Source of the DNA: Scatolibacter rhodanostii
GTDB lineage: Bacteria > Bacillota > Clostridia > Oscillospirales > Acutalibacteraceae
Assembly (NCBI RefSeq): GCF_900197595.1
Contig: NZ_FZLO01000001.1
Span: 744,001 to 808,000 of the forward strand
DNA: 64,000 bases
Direction of reading: 5' to 3'
A program made the position numbers and the translations under genes. This document shows, piece by piece, positions 35,433 through 45,757 of this stretch (positions are counted from its first letter, which is position 1; the number at the start of each line of letters is the position of its first letter). The notes beneath the pieces were generated by a model. It was not told where the DNA came from. It saw only the letters and a program-made list of their open reading frames with translations, and searched no databases.

Positions 35433-38400
35433 TTAAATATCTAAATCTTTATCATCATCGTCTTCATCTGTTTCGTCTTTACCAAGCACATCAGCGAAGA
35501 TATCATCCAAAGACTCTGAATCGTCTTCATAAGAATCGTCTTCCTCTTCCATGTCTGCATCCTGCAAATCTTCTGCATCTTCTACATTATATCCATCAAG
35601 ATTATCTGCTACATTTTGTTCTTCAAAATGATTGAAGCCCATATCATCATCGTCGTCAAAATTCTGGCGCAAATCAATTTCTTCATCATCTTTATTCAGA
35701 ACTTTAATGTCAAGTCCCAAAGACTGCAGTTCTTTAATCAAAACTTTAAAGGATTCAGGAATACCTGGCTTCGGAATATTTTGACCTTTGACAATAGACT
35801 CATATGTCTTAACACGTCCAACCACGTCATCCGACTTTACAGTCAAAATTTCCTGCAAGGTGTAAGCCGCACCATAAGCTTCCAGTGCCCAAACTTCCAT
35901 CTCCCCAAAACGCTGCCCACCAAATTGAGCTTTACCACCCAAAGGCTGCTGTGTAACAAGAGAGTATGGTCCCGTAGAACGAGCATGAATCTTATCATCA
36001 ACCAAGTGATGCAATTTGAGGTAGTACATATAGCCAACGGTAATCGGGTTATCAAAATATTCACCGGTACGACCATCACGAAGCATAAATTTGCCGTCTT
36101 CTCGCAGTCCACCAGCTTTAAAGCATTCTACAATGTCCTCTTCATGTGCACCATCGAAAACAGGAGTCATAATCTTCCAGCCCAAAGTGCTGGCAGCCAT
36201 ACCAAGGTGAACTTCCAAAACCTGTCCGATATTCATACGAGAAGGCACGCCCAAGGGGTTTAGTACGATATCAAGCGGTGTTCCGTTCGGTAAGAAAGGC
36301 ATTTCTTCTACCGGCAAAATTCTGGAGACAACACCCTTATTTCCGTGACGTCCAGCCATTTTATCACCGACAGAAATCTTTCTCTTCTGTGCAATATAAC
36401 AGCGAACCACTTTGTTAACGCCGGGGCTTAACTCGTCATTGCTATTTTCACGAGTGAACACTTTTACATCCACGACAATGCCATATTCACCATGTGGTAC
36501 TCTTAGGGAAGTATCACGTACTTCTCTTGCTTTTTCGCCAAAGATAGCACGAAGCAATCTTTCTTCTGCAGTCAGCTCTGTTTCACCCTTAGGAGTAACT
36601 TTACCAACCAAAATATCTCCGGCACGAACATCAGCACCGACACGAATAATACCTCTCTCGTCCAAATCCTTCAAAAGATCTTCGTTAACGTTCGGGATAT
36701 CTCTTGTAATTTCTTCCGGTCCTAGCTTTGTATCGCGGGCTTCCATCTCATATTCTTCAATATGAATAGAGGTATAAACATCATCGCGCACAATTTTTTC
36801 ATTAAGAAGAACCGCATCTTCGTAGTTATAACCTTCCCATGTCATGAAGCCAATCAGTGCATTTTTACCCAAACTGATTTCGCCGTTCTTGATGGCAGGG
36901 CCGTCTGCGATAATATCGCCTTCCTGCACTCTCTCGCCCACTTCGACAATAGGGTTTTGGTTGATACAGGTGCTCTGGTTAGAACGCATAAATTTAATAA
37001 TTTCATAGGTGTCAATCTGTCCGTTATCGGCTGTTACGCGAACTTTATCAGCGCTGACTGATTTAACAACACCCGCTCTTTTAGCAAGCACACATACACC
37101 GGAGTCAACACCTGCTTTATATTCCATACCGGTTCCGACAATCGGAGCCTGTGTTTTAAGCAGCGGTACAGCCTGACGTTGCATGTTAGAACCCATCAAA
37201 GCTCGGTTCGTATCATCGTTTTCCAAGAAAGGAATCATTGCTGTTGCAACAGACACAACCATTCTCGGGCTGATATCCATAAATTCGGCACGAGCGGCTT
37301 CTACTTCTACGAACTCATCACGATAACGTCCGGCAACACGTTCATTGACAAAACGGCCTTCTTCATCAAGCGGCTCATTCGCCTGTGCTACAACATATTC
37401 ATCTTCGATGTCAGCTGTCATATAGACAACTTCGTCTGTAACTTTACCGGTTTCTTTATCTACACGACGGTAAGGTGCTTCGATGAAGCCATATTCATTA
37501 ATTTTAGCAAAGGTTGCCAAATAAGAAATCAAACCAATGTTAGGACCTTCAGGCGTTTCAACAGGACACATACGGCCGTAGTGTGTATAGTGAACGTCAC
37601 GAACCTCGAAACTCGCACGGTCACGAGACAACCCGCCCGGGCCAAGTGCAGAAAGTCTTCTCTTATGTGTCAGCTCTGCTAACGGATTGGTCTGGTCCAT
37701 GAACTGAGAAAGCGGTGAAGAACCAAAGAATTCTTTGATTGCCGCCACAACAGGACGAATATTAATTAGCGAATGTGGTGTCAATGTTTCTGGATCTTGT
37801 GCCTGCAAAGTCATTCTTTCACGAATAACTCTCTCCAAACGGGAAAAACCAATTCTAAACTGGTTTTGCAACAGTTCACCAACAGAACGAATTCTTCTGT
37901 TGCCCAAGTGGTCGATATCATCTTTTTTACCAACGCCCTGCGCTAAGCAGTTCATATGGTTAATGGTAGCAAAAATATCGTCTACTGTAATATGATTCGG
38001 AATCAAATCTGCTTTTCTAGCGCGCACAGCGTCTTTCAATTCCTCTTCATTTTGGCAGCTTTCCAAAATTTCAGCCAAAACTTTAAAGCAAACTCTTTCA
38101 TTGATACCACATTCTGCTTTGGCATCAAAATCAACGTATTTGGAAATATCTACCATGCCGTTAGAGATAATCTTAACTTCCTTGCCCTCTAAGTTAATGA
38201 TAGCAAGCATAACACCTGTATCATCAATCTCTTCAGCACGCTCACGACTAATAATTTCACCGGCATCTGCCAAAAGCTCCCCTGTAAAGGGGCTGACAAG
38301 CGGTTGAGCGAGAGTATGACCAGTCAAACGGTCAGCAAGTGACAGTTTTTTATTGTATTTGTGACGTCCCACGCGAGACATATCATATCTTCTTGGATCA

Positions 38401-39182
38401 AAAAACAGATTATTCAAGTGTGCCTGTGAACTTTCTACGGTAGGCGGCTCACTCGGACGCAGCTTGCGATAGATTTCAATCAGCGCATCTTCTGTTGTTT
38501 TAGTGGTATCTTTTTCAATACTGGCATAGATTCTGTCATCCTCGCCAAAGAAATCGATAATCTCTTGATCAGAACCAAGACCTAAGCAACGGATTAAGAC
38601 AGTAATCGGAACTTTACGGTTTTTGTCAATACGAACGTAGAATATGTCGTTGACATCATTTTCGTATTCCAGCCATGCTCCTCGGTTTGGAATAATGGTA
38701 GCGCTAAACAACTCTTTTCCTGATTTGTCATGCTCCATTTTGTAGTAGACGCCAGGAGAACGAACAAGCTGAGAAACAATAACACGTTCTGCACCATTAA
38801 TAACAAAAGTGCCGCTCGGTGTCATCAATGGGAAATCGCCCATAAAAACTTCTGATTCCTTGATTTCTCCCGTCTCTTTGTTCAGAAGGCGAGCCTTGAC
38901 TTTCAGCGCAGAAGAATACGTAGCATCACGTTCCTTACATTCTGAAACACTGTAATTGGGCATTTCTTCAAGCTGATAATCCACAAAGTCTAAAACCAGC
39001 GTATTGTTGAAGTCGGTAATTCCCGAAACATCATCAAAAACCTCTTTTAAACCTTCCTTGAGAAACCACGCATATGAGTTTTTCTGAATTTCAATCAGGT
39101 TTGGCATCTCCAAAACCTCATCAATTTTCCCGAAACTCATTCGAGTATTTTTGCCCAACTGAACCGGTTTAACATTCACCAC
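35433..39182 (-). CDS. rpoB: DNA-directed RNA polymerase beta subunit
   Basis: A 1249-aa subunit. The rifampicin-binding region reads [18 protein letters not shown] near residues 490-508, the sensitive-type sequence by comparison with E. coli. The catalytic lysine region [10 protein letters not shown] is present. The last 70 or so residues form an Asp/Glu-rich tail ([27 protein letters not shown]). The GTG start at 39182 follows GGAG; a second GTG follows directly. Upstream there is no rplJL; the gene has its own promoter and a leader of about 215 nt. Confidence 0.98.
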   Translation of the reverse strand: MVNVKPVQLGKNTRMSFGKIDEVLEMPNLIEIQKNSYAWFLKEGLKEVFDDVSGITDFNNTLVLDFVDYQLEEMPNYSVSECKERDATYSSALKVKARLLNKETGEIKESEVFMGDFPLMTPSGTFVINGAERVIVSQLVRSPGVYYKMEHDKSGKELFSATIIPNRGAWLEYENDVNDIFYVRIDKNRKVPITVLIRCLGLGSDQEIIDFFGEDDRIYASIEKDTTKTTEDALIEIYRKLRPSEPPTVESSQAHLNNLFFDPRRYDMSRVGRHKYNKKLSLADRLTGHTLAQPLVSPFTGELLADAGEIISRERAEEIDDTGVMLAIINLEGKEVKIISNGMVDISKYVDFDAKAECGINERVCFKVLAEILESCQNEEELKDAVRARKADLIPNHITVDDIFATINHMNCLAQGVGKKDDIDHLGNRRIRSVGELLQNQFRIGFSRLERVIRERMTLQAQDPETLTPHSLINIRPVVAAIKEFFGSSPLSQFMDQTNPLAELTHKRRLSALGPGGLSRDRASFEVRDVHYTHYGRMCPVETPEGPNIGLISYLATFAKINEYGFIEAPYRRVDKETGKVTDEVVYMTADIEDEYVVAQANEPLDEEGRFVNERVAGRYRDEFVEVEAARAEFMDISPRMVVSVATAMIPFLENDDTNRALMGSNMQRQAVPLLKTQAPIVGTGMEYKAGVDSGVCVLAKRAGVVKSVSADKVRVTADNGQIDTYEIIKFMRSNQSTCINQNPIVEVGERVQEGDIIADGPAIKNGEISLGKNALIGFMTWEGYNYEDAVLLNEKIVRDDVYTSIHIEEYEMEARDTKLGPEEITRDIPNVNEDLLKDLDERGIIRVGADVRAGDILVGKVTPKGETELTAEERLLRAIFGEKAREVRDTSLRVPHGEYGIVVDVKVFTRENSNDELSPGVNKVVRCYIAQKRKISVGDKMAGRHGNKGVVSRILPVEEMPFLPNGTPLDIVLNPLGVPSRMNIGQVLEVHLGMAASTLGWKIMTPVFDGAHEEDIVECFKAGGLREDGKFMLRDGRTGEYFDNPITVGYMYYLKLHHLVDDKIHARSTGPYSLVTQQPLGGKAQFGGQRFGEMEVWALEAYGAAYTLQEILTVKSDDVVGRVKTYESIVKGQNIPKPGIPESFKVLIKELQSLGLDIKVLNKDDEEIDLRQNFDDDDDMGFNHFEEQNVADNLDGYNVEDAEDLQDADMEEEDDSYEDDSESLDDIFADVLGKDETDEDDDDKDLDI

Positions 39183-39343
39183 TAGTCAGCCACTCCAATC
39201 TAATTTTATTCCTAATTCAAGCACAAAAAAGCAAAAGCAATCATATTATATTATAAACACAGATGCATAACGGCGCAGTCTGTATAAAAATATTACGACA
39301 AAAAAATCAAAATTTTTGCGATATACTTGATTATTTTGACAAC

Positions 39344-39375
39344 GCATGCTATACTTTAAAAGTATCACAGGATGC
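39344..39375 (-). other. Hairpin in the rpoB leader
   Basis: A perfect 7-bp inverted repeat (ATACTTT/AAAGTAT, 1-nt centre) inside a wider GCAT...ATGC pairing, about 35 nt after the predicted start of the rpoB transcript. It may be regulatory. The 39183-39566 spacer (384 nt) otherwise holds the promoter and the Rrf2 terminator. Confidence 0.5.
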
Positions 39376-39402
39376 AACAACCCCATGATGATGCAGTATA
39401 TT

Positions 39403-39431
39403 ATTTTATATCTTTTCTGTATATTTGTCAA
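39403..39431 (-). promoter_or_regulatory. Promoter of rpoBC
   Basis: Minus-strand TTGACA (39426-39431), 17-nt spacer, TAAAAT (39403-39408). It lies after the Rrf2 terminator, so rpoBC is its own transcription unit. Confidence 0.8.
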
Positions 39432-39500
39432 GACTTTTTAAAAAGATTCTTATTTTCTTTTTATTTGCGCTTTTATATGCTTCCGACTTCTAACAAACAA

Positions 39501-39535
39501 AACGGCAGTCCTCAACTGGATTGCCGTTTATTTTT
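39501..39535. terminator. Terminator after the Rrf2-family gene
   Basis: AACGGCAGTCC/GGATTGCCGTT stem (one G-T pair) with TTTT tails on both strands. Confidence 0.88.
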
Positions 39536-39566
39536 TTATCTCTGCTTATCACTGTTAGAATTTTAT

Positions 39567-39968
39567 TTAAGAATTTTCCTCTAAACCGCACAGTATTGCA
39601 AAGTTATAAGAATCTAGTTTTTGACGAACTTCTGATGAAATTTGGCTATATATCGAATGCAAATGGCAGCTGGTACGTCCGCAATTATAAGCACTACTGC
39701 CACACTTGCTGAACATCATATAAGTACCGTCAACGGCTTCAATTACCTGCCTAAGCGTAATTTCTTTGGGCGGTTTGGCCAATTTATAACCACCCTTTGC
39801 TCCTTTAAAAGAACAGGCAATGCCGCTCTCCACAAGCTTTCTAAGTATTTTCAGCAAAAAGCGAGGTGGAATTTCTGTATTGGCAGAAATTGTTTTCGCA
39901 TCTACTTTGCTATTGTTTTCTGTCAGATATTCAACTACTCTAACAGCATAATCTGCTTCTAAAGTCAT
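39567..39968 (-). CDS. Rrf2-family transcriptional regulator
   Basis: A 133-aa winged-helix regulator of the IscR/NsrR/RsrR family. The N-terminus has TLEADYAVRVVEYLTEN and the wing FKGAKGGYKLAKP. Three cysteines in KCGSSAYNCGRTSCHLH near residues 93-106 match the iron-sulfur ligands of redox-sensing members. It follows rpoD by 17 nt and is probably co-transcribed with dgt-dnaG-rpoD, an unusual place for such a regulator. The target genes cannot be told from the sequence. Confidence 0.9.
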   Translation of the reverse strand: MTLEADYAVRVVEYLTENNSKVDAKTISANTEIPPRFLLKILRKLVESGIACSFKGAKGGYKLAKPPKEITLRQVIEAVDGTYMMFSKCGSSAYNCGRTSCHLHSIYSQISSEVRQKLDSYNFAILCGLEENS

Positions 39969-39985
39969 ATCAAAAAGCCTTTCTG

Positions 39986-41074
39986 TTAGTCGAGAAAGTC
40001 CTTCAGTTTTTTACTGCGGCTAGGATGACGAAGCTTGCGCAGCGCCTTAGCCTCAATTTGGCGGATTCTTTCTCTTGTGACGTTAAACTCTTTGCCAACC
40101 TCTTCTAGCGTACGCGAACGGCCATCTTCTAAGCCGAATCTGAGTCGTAGCACTTTCTCTTCGCGAGGGGTAAGTGTGTCTAAAACATCTCCCAACGTTT
40201 CTTTTAATAACGTATGCGAAGCGGCATCAGCGGGGGCTGGCGCATCATCATCGGGAATAAAGTCGCCAAGGTGGCTGTCTTCTTCTTCACCGATTGGTGT
40301 TTCAAGCGAAACTGGTTCTTGCGCGACACGCATAATCTCGCGAACCTTTTCAACTGGCATATCAATTTCTTCTGCTACTTCTTCTGCACTTGGCTCTCTG
40401 CCATTTGCGTGCAAAAGCTGGCTTGAAATTTTCTTTACTTTATTGATTGTTTCAACCATATGAACCGGAATACGAATTGTTCTCGCCTGATCAGCGATCG
40501 CTCTGGTAATTGCCTGACGAATCCACCATGTGGCATACGTTGAAAATTTGAATCCTTTTTTATAGTCAAACTTTTCTACCGCTTTAATTAATCCCAAATT
40601 GCCTTCTTGAATCAAATCCAAGAACTGCATGCCTCTGCCAAGATAACGTTTAGCGATACTAACAACTAAACGCAAGTTTGCTTCAGAAAGACGTTTTTTG
40701 GCAAATTCATTGCCTTCATTAATCGCAATAGCAAGCTGAATTTCTTCATCTGGTGTTAAAAGCGGCACTCTGCCGATTTCTTTTAAATACACCTTAACAG
40801 GGTCGTCAATGGAAACACCATCAGCTCCAATACCAGGCTCAAGTGTTTCGTCAGCTCCCTTAGTCGTTAGCGTTGCTTCTATATGAATATCATCAAAATC
40901 ATCGACGACTTCAACACCTTGAGAATCTAACGTATCATAGAACTTTTCTATATATTCGGGGTCAAATTCCAACTCGCCCAGTGCATCCAAAATTTCTTTT
41001 GTAGTCAGCTGACCTTTGGATTTTCCCAATTCTATTAAGTCTCTAATTACTGTCTTTTTATCTAGAGTTGCCAT
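39986..41074 (-). CDS. rpoD: Primary RNA polymerase sigma factor (RpoD/SigA)
   Basis: The 362-aa housekeeping sigma factor. Region 1.1 is at the N-terminus, then region 1.2 ([12 protein letters not shown]). Region 2 has the -10-binding core [15 protein letters not shown] and 2.1 [16 protein letters not shown]. Region 4 has the -35 helix-turn-helix [17 protein letters not shown]. The length is typical of Firmicute SigA, without the E. coli insert. It starts 2 nt after dnaG with GGGGGAAT upstream. The many TTGACA/TATAAT promoters in this window match its expected preference. Confidence 0.98.
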   Translation of the reverse strand: MATLDKKTVIRDLIELGKSKGQLTTKEILDALGELEFDPEYIEKFYDTLDSQGVEVVDDFDDIHIEATLTTKGADETLEPGIGADGVSIDDPVKVYLKEIGRVPLLTPDEEIQLAIAINEGNEFAKKRLSEANLRLVVSIAKRYLGRGMQFLDLIQEGNLGLIKAVEKFDYKKGFKFSTYATWWIRQAITRAIADQARTIRIPVHMVETINKVKKISSQLLHANGREPSAEEVAEEIDMPVEKVREIMRVAQEPVSLETPIGEEEDSHLGDFIPDDDAPAPADAASHTLLKETLGDVLDTLTPREEKVLRLRFGLEDGRSRTLEEVGKEFNVTRERIRQIEAKALRKLRHPSRSKKLKDFLD

Positions 41075-41076
41075 TA

Positions 41077-42843
41077 TTATTCCCCCAGCTTTTCTTTCTT
41101 TAATCTTTTCATCATTTCCGCGAGTTCTTCCTTAGACATATCTTTTGCTTGCTGCGGATTGACGTGCAGTTTGGCATTTTGCAGCATTTCAATCATTGTC
41201 TGCACATCCTCTCGTGTAGAAGGTACTTCACTCCTACTGTTCACGATTCTCGAAAGCTCCGCCATTTCATTCGTGGTCAAATCTTGCGAAAAATCCATCA
41301 AAGAAATTTCGTTCTGTATAGTTTTGCCCAATAAAAGTTTATATACTCTGCGATTATATGCCGTTACAAACTTTTCCGACGGTATTTTTGCCGCCACATA
41401 TTGAATCTCATCCGGATTTTTGAATAGATACGCTAAAATGCCCTCTTCAGCATTGGCAATTTTATAATTCTGCCGCTTTTCTGTATTCACAATAGAGGTA
41501 TTAGCGCTCATCTGATTCAATTTTTTCCGTTCTTCCCTGCGTTTGCTGTTTTCTTCTTTTTTCTCTGTTTGCTCCATGAGCTGTTTGACAGATTCAAAGC
41601 TAACTTCCATGGTCTGTGCAATTTGTTTGGCATAAATTTCAGCTTTCATAATATCGCCGCTTTTGCCAAGCATATCGATTGCTTCTTCAATAAAACCCGA
41701 CTTGCCCTCGACGGTTTCAGTATCATATTTTATACGAATCTTTGTGAGTTTATACTCGATGTCGTTCGGGGCGGTGTCTAAAAGTTTCTGAAAACGAAGC
41801 ATTCCGTCGTTGGGATAGGATTTCATGAATTCGTCGGGATCTTTGTTGCCGGGAACAGCCAGTACCCGAATTTTAAGCCCCGTCGCTTTTAAAATAGGAA
41901 TCGCCCTCATCGCAGCACGCTGCCCTGCTTCATCGGAATCGTAACAAATGACCGCTTCATCGGCATATTTGGCAATCACTCTTGCCTGCTCGCCTGTAAA
42001 CGAAGTGCCTAGAGAAGCCACTGCATTTGTGAACCCTGCTCTATGTAAGGCAATAACATCCATATAGCCTTCTGCCAAGATAATCTGCCTTTTGTTGGCA
42101 TTCTTGGCAATATTCATAGCAAAAAGGCCACTGCTTTTATGATAAACCGGTGTATCAGATGTATTGATATACTTCGGTTTTTCATCGGTAAGAATCCGCC
42201 CTCCAAAGGCAATGACATTTCCACGCAAGTCAATAATAGGGAACATCACCCGCCCTCGAAAACGGTCATAAGAATTTCCGTTTCGTGAAATGCCACTGAC
42301 ATTCGCCTGTGTCATTTCGTCTTTTGTATAACCGAGATTTTTTAAATGATTAACAAGAGCGAAGCCGCCTTCAGGCGCATAGCCAATTCCAAACCGGCGA
42401 ATTGTTTTGCTGTCCATTCCCCTATTTTTTAGATAGTCAAGACCCGGTTTGCCGTCAGTTGAAAGTAGCGTTTCGTGAAAGAACCGAGCCGTCGCACGAT
42501 TGATTTCTAAAATTCTGGTACGAAGCTTAGATAAACCATCGTCTATGCCATCCTCCGGCAAATTTAATCCGGCACGCTGTGCTAGAAAGCGAACCGCTTC
42601 CATATAGTCTAAATTTTCAATCTTCATGACAAATGTAATCACATCACCGCCAGCTTGACAGCCAAAGCAGTAAAAAGAGCCGTTGTCTGTGTAAATATTA
42701 AACGAAGGTGTCTTTTCATTATGAAAGGGACAAAGCCCGACCATATTCTTCCCTTTTCGTTTTAAATTCACATACGAGGAGGCTATATCAGGCAAATCGC
42801 TTCTCATTTTTAGTTCTTGTAAAAAATAATCTGGCAGTGCCAC
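41077..42843 (-). CDS. dnaG: DNA primase
   Basis: A 588-aa primase that makes RNA primers for the lagging strand. The CHC2 zinc finger ([11 protein letters not shown] near 38, CFGCQAGGD near 58) and Toprim motifs ([23 protein letters not shown]) are intact. The C-terminal helicase-binding part is present. The GTG start follows GAGGTGA. Part of the conserved dgt-dnaG-rpoD cluster. Confidence 0.97.
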   Translation of the reverse strand: MALPDYFLQELKMRSDLPDIASSYVNLKRKGKNMVGLCPFHNEKTPSFNIYTDNGSFYCFGCQAGGDVITFVMKIENLDYMEAVRFLAQRAGLNLPEDGIDDGLSKLRTRILEINRATARFFHETLLSTDGKPGLDYLKNRGMDSKTIRRFGIGYAPEGGFALVNHLKNLGYTKDEMTQANVSGISRNGNSYDRFRGRVMFPIIDLRGNVIAFGGRILTDEKPKYINTSDTPVYHKSSGLFAMNIAKNANKRQIILAEGYMDVIALHRAGFTNAVASLGTSFTGEQARVIAKYADEAVICYDSDEAGQRAAMRAIPILKATGLKIRVLAVPGNKDPDEFMKSYPNDGMLRFQKLLDTAPNDIEYKLTKIRIKYDTETVEGKSGFIEEAIDMLGKSGDIMKAEIYAKQIAQTMEVSFESVKQLMEQTEKKEENSKRREERKKLNQMSANTSIVNTEKRQNYKIANAEEGILAYLFKNPDEIQYVAAKIPSEKFVTAYNRRVYKLLLGKTIQNEISLMDFSQDLTTNEMAELSRIVNSRSEVPSTREDVQTMIEMLQNAKLHVNPQQAKDMSKEELAEMMKRLKKEKLGE

Positions 42844-42901
42844 TGCAATTCACCTCGCTCGAAAACATATTGCCACACGAACCATCTCTAAATAAAAGGC
42901 T

Positions 42902-43909
42902 TTAAATGTCCCAGCCTTTTGGAATAAACAATCTCTTATACATTTCTACTGCAAAGTGATCAGTCATGCCTGAAACATAATCGGCGGAAGCCACTTCAAA
43001 TCCCTCTTCTTCACCGATTTTTTGCAAATAAAGAGGCAAATTTTCTGGTTGCTGAAAATACTCCCATAAGCTTTCTATTATATGGGGCACTTTCTTCTCT
43101 TCTCGCTTTGCATAGTCATTCAGATAAACCGATTGATACATGAAGCGGTGTAGTTCTTGATAAGCTTCCCATACATCATCACTCATGCGAATTACTTCTG
43201 ATGTGCTATTTTCCACTACTGAACAAACCAACGTTGTGATTCTTTCAGACTTATTGTTCCCTAAAACCACTCTGACAATTTCAGGAATTACATCTTCTGC
43301 CAATACACCAGCACGAACTGCATCATCAATATCATGGTTCATATAAGCAATGCGGTCGGCATAGCGAATCAACTTGCCCTCGAGCGTTTCTGCTTCTTGA
43401 CCAGTCGTATGGCATAAAATACCGTCTACCACTTCATGAGTAAGATTTAAACCTTCGCCGTCTTTTTCCAATTTTTCCACTACCCGAACACTTTGACGGT
43501 AATGCTTGAATCCCCCGGATAGCAGTTCATTTAACGCTCGCTCCCCCGCATGACCAAAAGGAGTATGACCCAAGTCATGTCCTAAAGCAATTGCCTCAGT
43601 CAAATCCTCATTCAAACGCATAGCTTTTGCAATGGTGCGTGCAATTTGCGCTACTTCTAATGTATGTGTCAGTCTTGTACGGTAATGATCACCCTCAGGC
43701 GCCAAGAAAACCTGCGTTTTATGCTTTAATCGGCGAAAAGATTTGCAATGGATAATGCGGTCACGGTCACGCTGATAGTCTGTACGCAAATCAGTTTTTT
43801 CGCTGACAGGTGGTTCAGGGTTCTTTCGCCCTTTACTCTGTGACGAAAAGGCAGCATAAGGAGATAGGAATAAAGATTCAAGCTGTTCTGTTTTTTCTCT
43901 AATCGTCAT
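42902..43909 (-). CDS. dgt: Deoxyguanosinetriphosphate triphosphohydrolase-like protein
   Basis: A 335-aa HD-domain dNTPase. Metal-binding motifs are HTLEVAQIARTIA and ALGHDLGHTPFGHAGE, around residues 75-130, with the later conserved Asp in YMNHDIDDAV. It splits dNTPs to nucleosides and triphosphate, adjusting nucleotide pools. ATG at 43909 follows TAGGAGGGG. It is the first gene of the cluster with dnaG and rpoD. Confidence 0.92.
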   Translation of the reverse strand: MTIREKTEQLESLFLSPYAAFSSQSKGRKNPEPPVSEKTDLRTDYQRDRDRIIHCKSFRRLKHKTQVFLAPEGDHYRTRLTHTLEVAQIARTIAKAMRLNEDLTEAIALGHDLGHTPFGHAGERALNELLSGGFKHYRQSVRVVEKLEKDGEGLNLTHEVVDGILCHTTGQEAETLEGKLIRYADRIAYMNHDIDDAVRAGVLAEDVIPEIVRVVLGNNKSERITTLVCSVVENSTSEVIRMSDDVWEAYQELHRFMYQSVYLNDYAKREEKKVPHIIESLWEYFQQPENLPLYLQKIGEEEGFEVASADYVSGMTDHFAVEMYKRLFIPKGWDI

Positions 43910-43977
43910 ATAGCCCCTCCTATAATCCAACTCTACCTATTCATATACAATACAAATAATAAAAATTCGTTTTTATC

Positions 43978-44007
43978 ATTCTACCATGAACAAAAAACAC
44001 TTGACAA
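43978..44007 (-). promoter_or_regulatory. Promoter of the dgt-dnaG-rpoD-rrf2 operon
   Basis: Minus-strand TTGTCA (44002-44007), 18-nt spacer, TAGAAT (43978-43983), about 70 nt upstream of dgt. Confidence 0.6.
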
Positions 44008-44068
44008 GTCTAAAAGCACTACATTCTCTTAAAATTTCTGTTTTTCAGGCAATAAACACCCCAAATGT

Positions 44069-44701
44069 TTATTCCGCCACCAAAAACGGAAAATATTTTT
44101 TGCCTTGTTGTTCAATATGAGCTTGTCCACCAGAATTATCGGCTATTTTTTGCTGCAATAGCGGAAGATTCTCCGGCTCGATATGAAACTTGATTTCTAC
44201 ATTTTCAAGGAACAAGGTATCATCAATCCACCCCATACACTCAGGCACCAGCGAATTGAGTCTGCCATATAAAGTGTAATCACATTGAATAGACAGCAAA
44301 AGACATTCTTTCATTCGAATTTTTTCTGCTGCCTTCATCGCAATAGAAGCTGTATGCGAATACGCGCGAATCAGTCCGCCGCCGCCCAAAAGAGTACCGC
44401 CGAAATAACGTGTTGCCACGATTACAGCATCTGTCACCTCAGCTTTTTTCATGGCTTCCAAAACCGGAATGCCTGCTGTGCCCTGCGGTTCTCCGTCATC
44501 CGAAAAGCGCATTAAGCCACTCTCACGCAAAATATAAGCATATACGTTGTGAGTGGCATCATAATGTTTCTTTTTTATTTCTGTAATAAAGGTTAACGCC
44601 TCGTCTTCTGTCTTAACCGGTTTGGCATAACCAATAAAACGTGATTTCTTTTCAATAAAGAAATCAGAATTTTCGTTTTGAAGCGTTACATACTCAGACA
44701 T
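44069..44701 (-). CDS. YigZ/IMPACT-family protein
   Basis: A 210-aa protein of the YigZ/Impact (UPF0029) family. The conserved core RFSDDGEPQGTAGIPVLEAM, split as RFSDDGEPQGTAG and IPVLEA, and VATRYFGGTLLGGGGLIRAYS (in part RYFGGTLLGGGGL) are present. The eukaryotic relative IMPACT modulates the Gcn2 kinase; the bacterial function is not settled. ATG at 44701 is taken, because homologues begin with MSEY-like residues; the longer frame would add 8 residues. Confidence 0.9.
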   Translation of the reverse strand: MSEYVTLQNENSDFFIEKKSRFIGYAKPVKTEDEALTFITEIKKKHYDATHNVYAYILRESGLMRFSDDGEPQGTAGIPVLEAMKKAEVTDAVIVATRYFGGTLLGGGGLIRAYSHTASIAMKAAEKIRMKECLLLSIQCDYTLYGRLNSLVPECMGWIDDTLFLENVEIKFHIEPENLPLLQQKIADNSGGQAHIEQQGKKYFPFLVAE

Positions 44702-44771
44702 ATTCCACCATAAACCGCCGTACAATAAAAATTAAAGCGATGCCACAAAGCACCGCCCAATTTTCCAGAAA

Positions 44772-44984
44772 TTACTTTTCTTGCCCTGCTGAGCCATAAC
44801 GTTTCTTAAACATATCCACACGACCGCTTGTGTCAATGAGTTTCTGTTTTCCTGTGAAGAAAGGATGGCACTTGGAACAAATTTCAACGCGGATATCTCC
44901 TTTAGTAGAGCGTGTTGTGAATTCGTTGCCGCAAGCGCATTTAACGGTAGCTTCCTTATAATCAGGATGAATGTTCTGTTTCAA
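44772..44984 (-). CDS. rpmE: 50S ribosomal protein L31 (zinc type)
   Basis: A 70-aa ribosomal protein of the zinc-binding L31 form, with VKCACGNEF and [14 protein letters not shown] giving the four cysteine ligands. TTG at 44984 is the likely start: L31 begins (M)KxxIHP here, and AGAGGTGA lies 5 nt before. The in-frame GTG at 44993 lies inside that ribosome binding site. Two hairpins in the leader may control its translation. Confidence 0.93.
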   Translation of the reverse strand: MKQNIHPDYKEATVKCACGNEFTTRSTKGDIRVEICSKCHPFFTGKQKLIDTSGRVDMFKKRYGSAGQEK

Positions 44985-44994
44985 ATCTGTCACC

Positions 44995-45029
44995 TCTTTC
45001 GGTTCTATCTCGAAAGCTGATTGTCAGCC
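44995..45029 (-). promoter_or_regulatory. Candidate L31 autoregulatory leader
   Basis: Two adjacent hairpins in the rpmE leader: GCTGA-CAA-TCAGC and CTTTCG...CGAAAG, the second touching the ribosome binding site. L31 leaders are known ribosomal-protein control elements in Firmicutes; the match to a known class was not tested. Confidence 0.4.
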
Positions 45030-45048
45030 TAACATCTTAGTACATGCT

Positions 45049-45077
45049 ATTCTAGCACACCTCAAAATAAATTGCAA
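45049..45077 (-). promoter_or_regulatory. Promoter of rpmE
   Basis: Minus-strand TTGCAA (45072-45077), 17-nt spacer, TAGAAT (45049-45054). Confidence 0.7.
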
Positions 45078-45238
45078 GGATAAAATTAAAAAATCATATA
45101 GAATTCAGACATTCAAACAAATTTCATGAATTCTCCCGCTTATCCAACCTTTTCAGTCGGCAAGATACGCTTTTACTTTCACATCTTGCTTACTAGCTAA
45201 ATACTGAAAGAAAATTCATATAAATCAAGACTGTTAAC

Positions 45239-45748
45239 TTACAACTCAAAATCCTCTATAATTTTTTTTGCCAGTAAATCAGCCGGCAAACTAGCATCTA
45301 TATTTTGATTTGCCGCTTTCTTATATTGATTAATTCGCTCTTCATAAAGTGCGGCAATAATCTCTTTTCTGTTCGGCTTTTGCAAAAGAGGGCGTTTCTT
45401 ATCGTTTTTTAGGCGCTCTTGCAACACCTCCAAAGGTACATCCAAAAAAAGAATGATTGCTCCGCTTTCTTGAAAAATTTGTACATTTTCAGCGCGCAAA
45501 ACTGTCCCACCGCCGCAAGCAATCACCATGTTTTTCTTCGCAGAAATTTCGCTGACTACTTCCGCTTCCATTTCTCGAAAACGCTGCTCACCTAGTTGCT
45601 TGAAAATCGCAGTAATCTTCATACGATATTTTTTTTCAAGATAAATATCTGTATCACAAAAGTTCATTTTTGTTTGCTTGGCAAGCAACTTGCCAATACT
45701 CGTTTTCCCGCATCCCATAAATCCACATAAAACAATATTTTTACTCAA
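45239..45748 (-). CDS. aroK: Shikimate kinase
   Basis: A 169-aa kinase making shikimate 3-phosphate for aromatic amino acids. The P-loop GFMGCGKTSIGK (8-19), shikimate-binding DTDIYLEKK, the FREMEAEVV helix and ACGGGTVLR are all present. The start is TTG at 45748 after AGGGGAAGAA. The gene begins 9 nt after aroE, so the two pathway genes are co-transcribed. Confidence 0.94.
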   Translation of the reverse strand: MSKNIVLCGFMGCGKTSIGKLLAKQTKMNFCDTDIYLEKKYRMKITAIFKQLGEQRFREMEAEVVSEISAKKNMVIACGGGTVLRAENVQIFQESGAIILFLDVPLEVLQERLKNDKKRPLLQKPNRKEIIAALYEERINQYKKAANQNIDASLPADLLAKKIIEDFEL

Positions 45749-45757
45749 ATTCTTCCC

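Noticed and set aside
45160-45189. Terminator after aroK
   Set aside because: A GCAAGAT/ATCTTGC hairpin exists, but it lacks a following T run on the minus strand.
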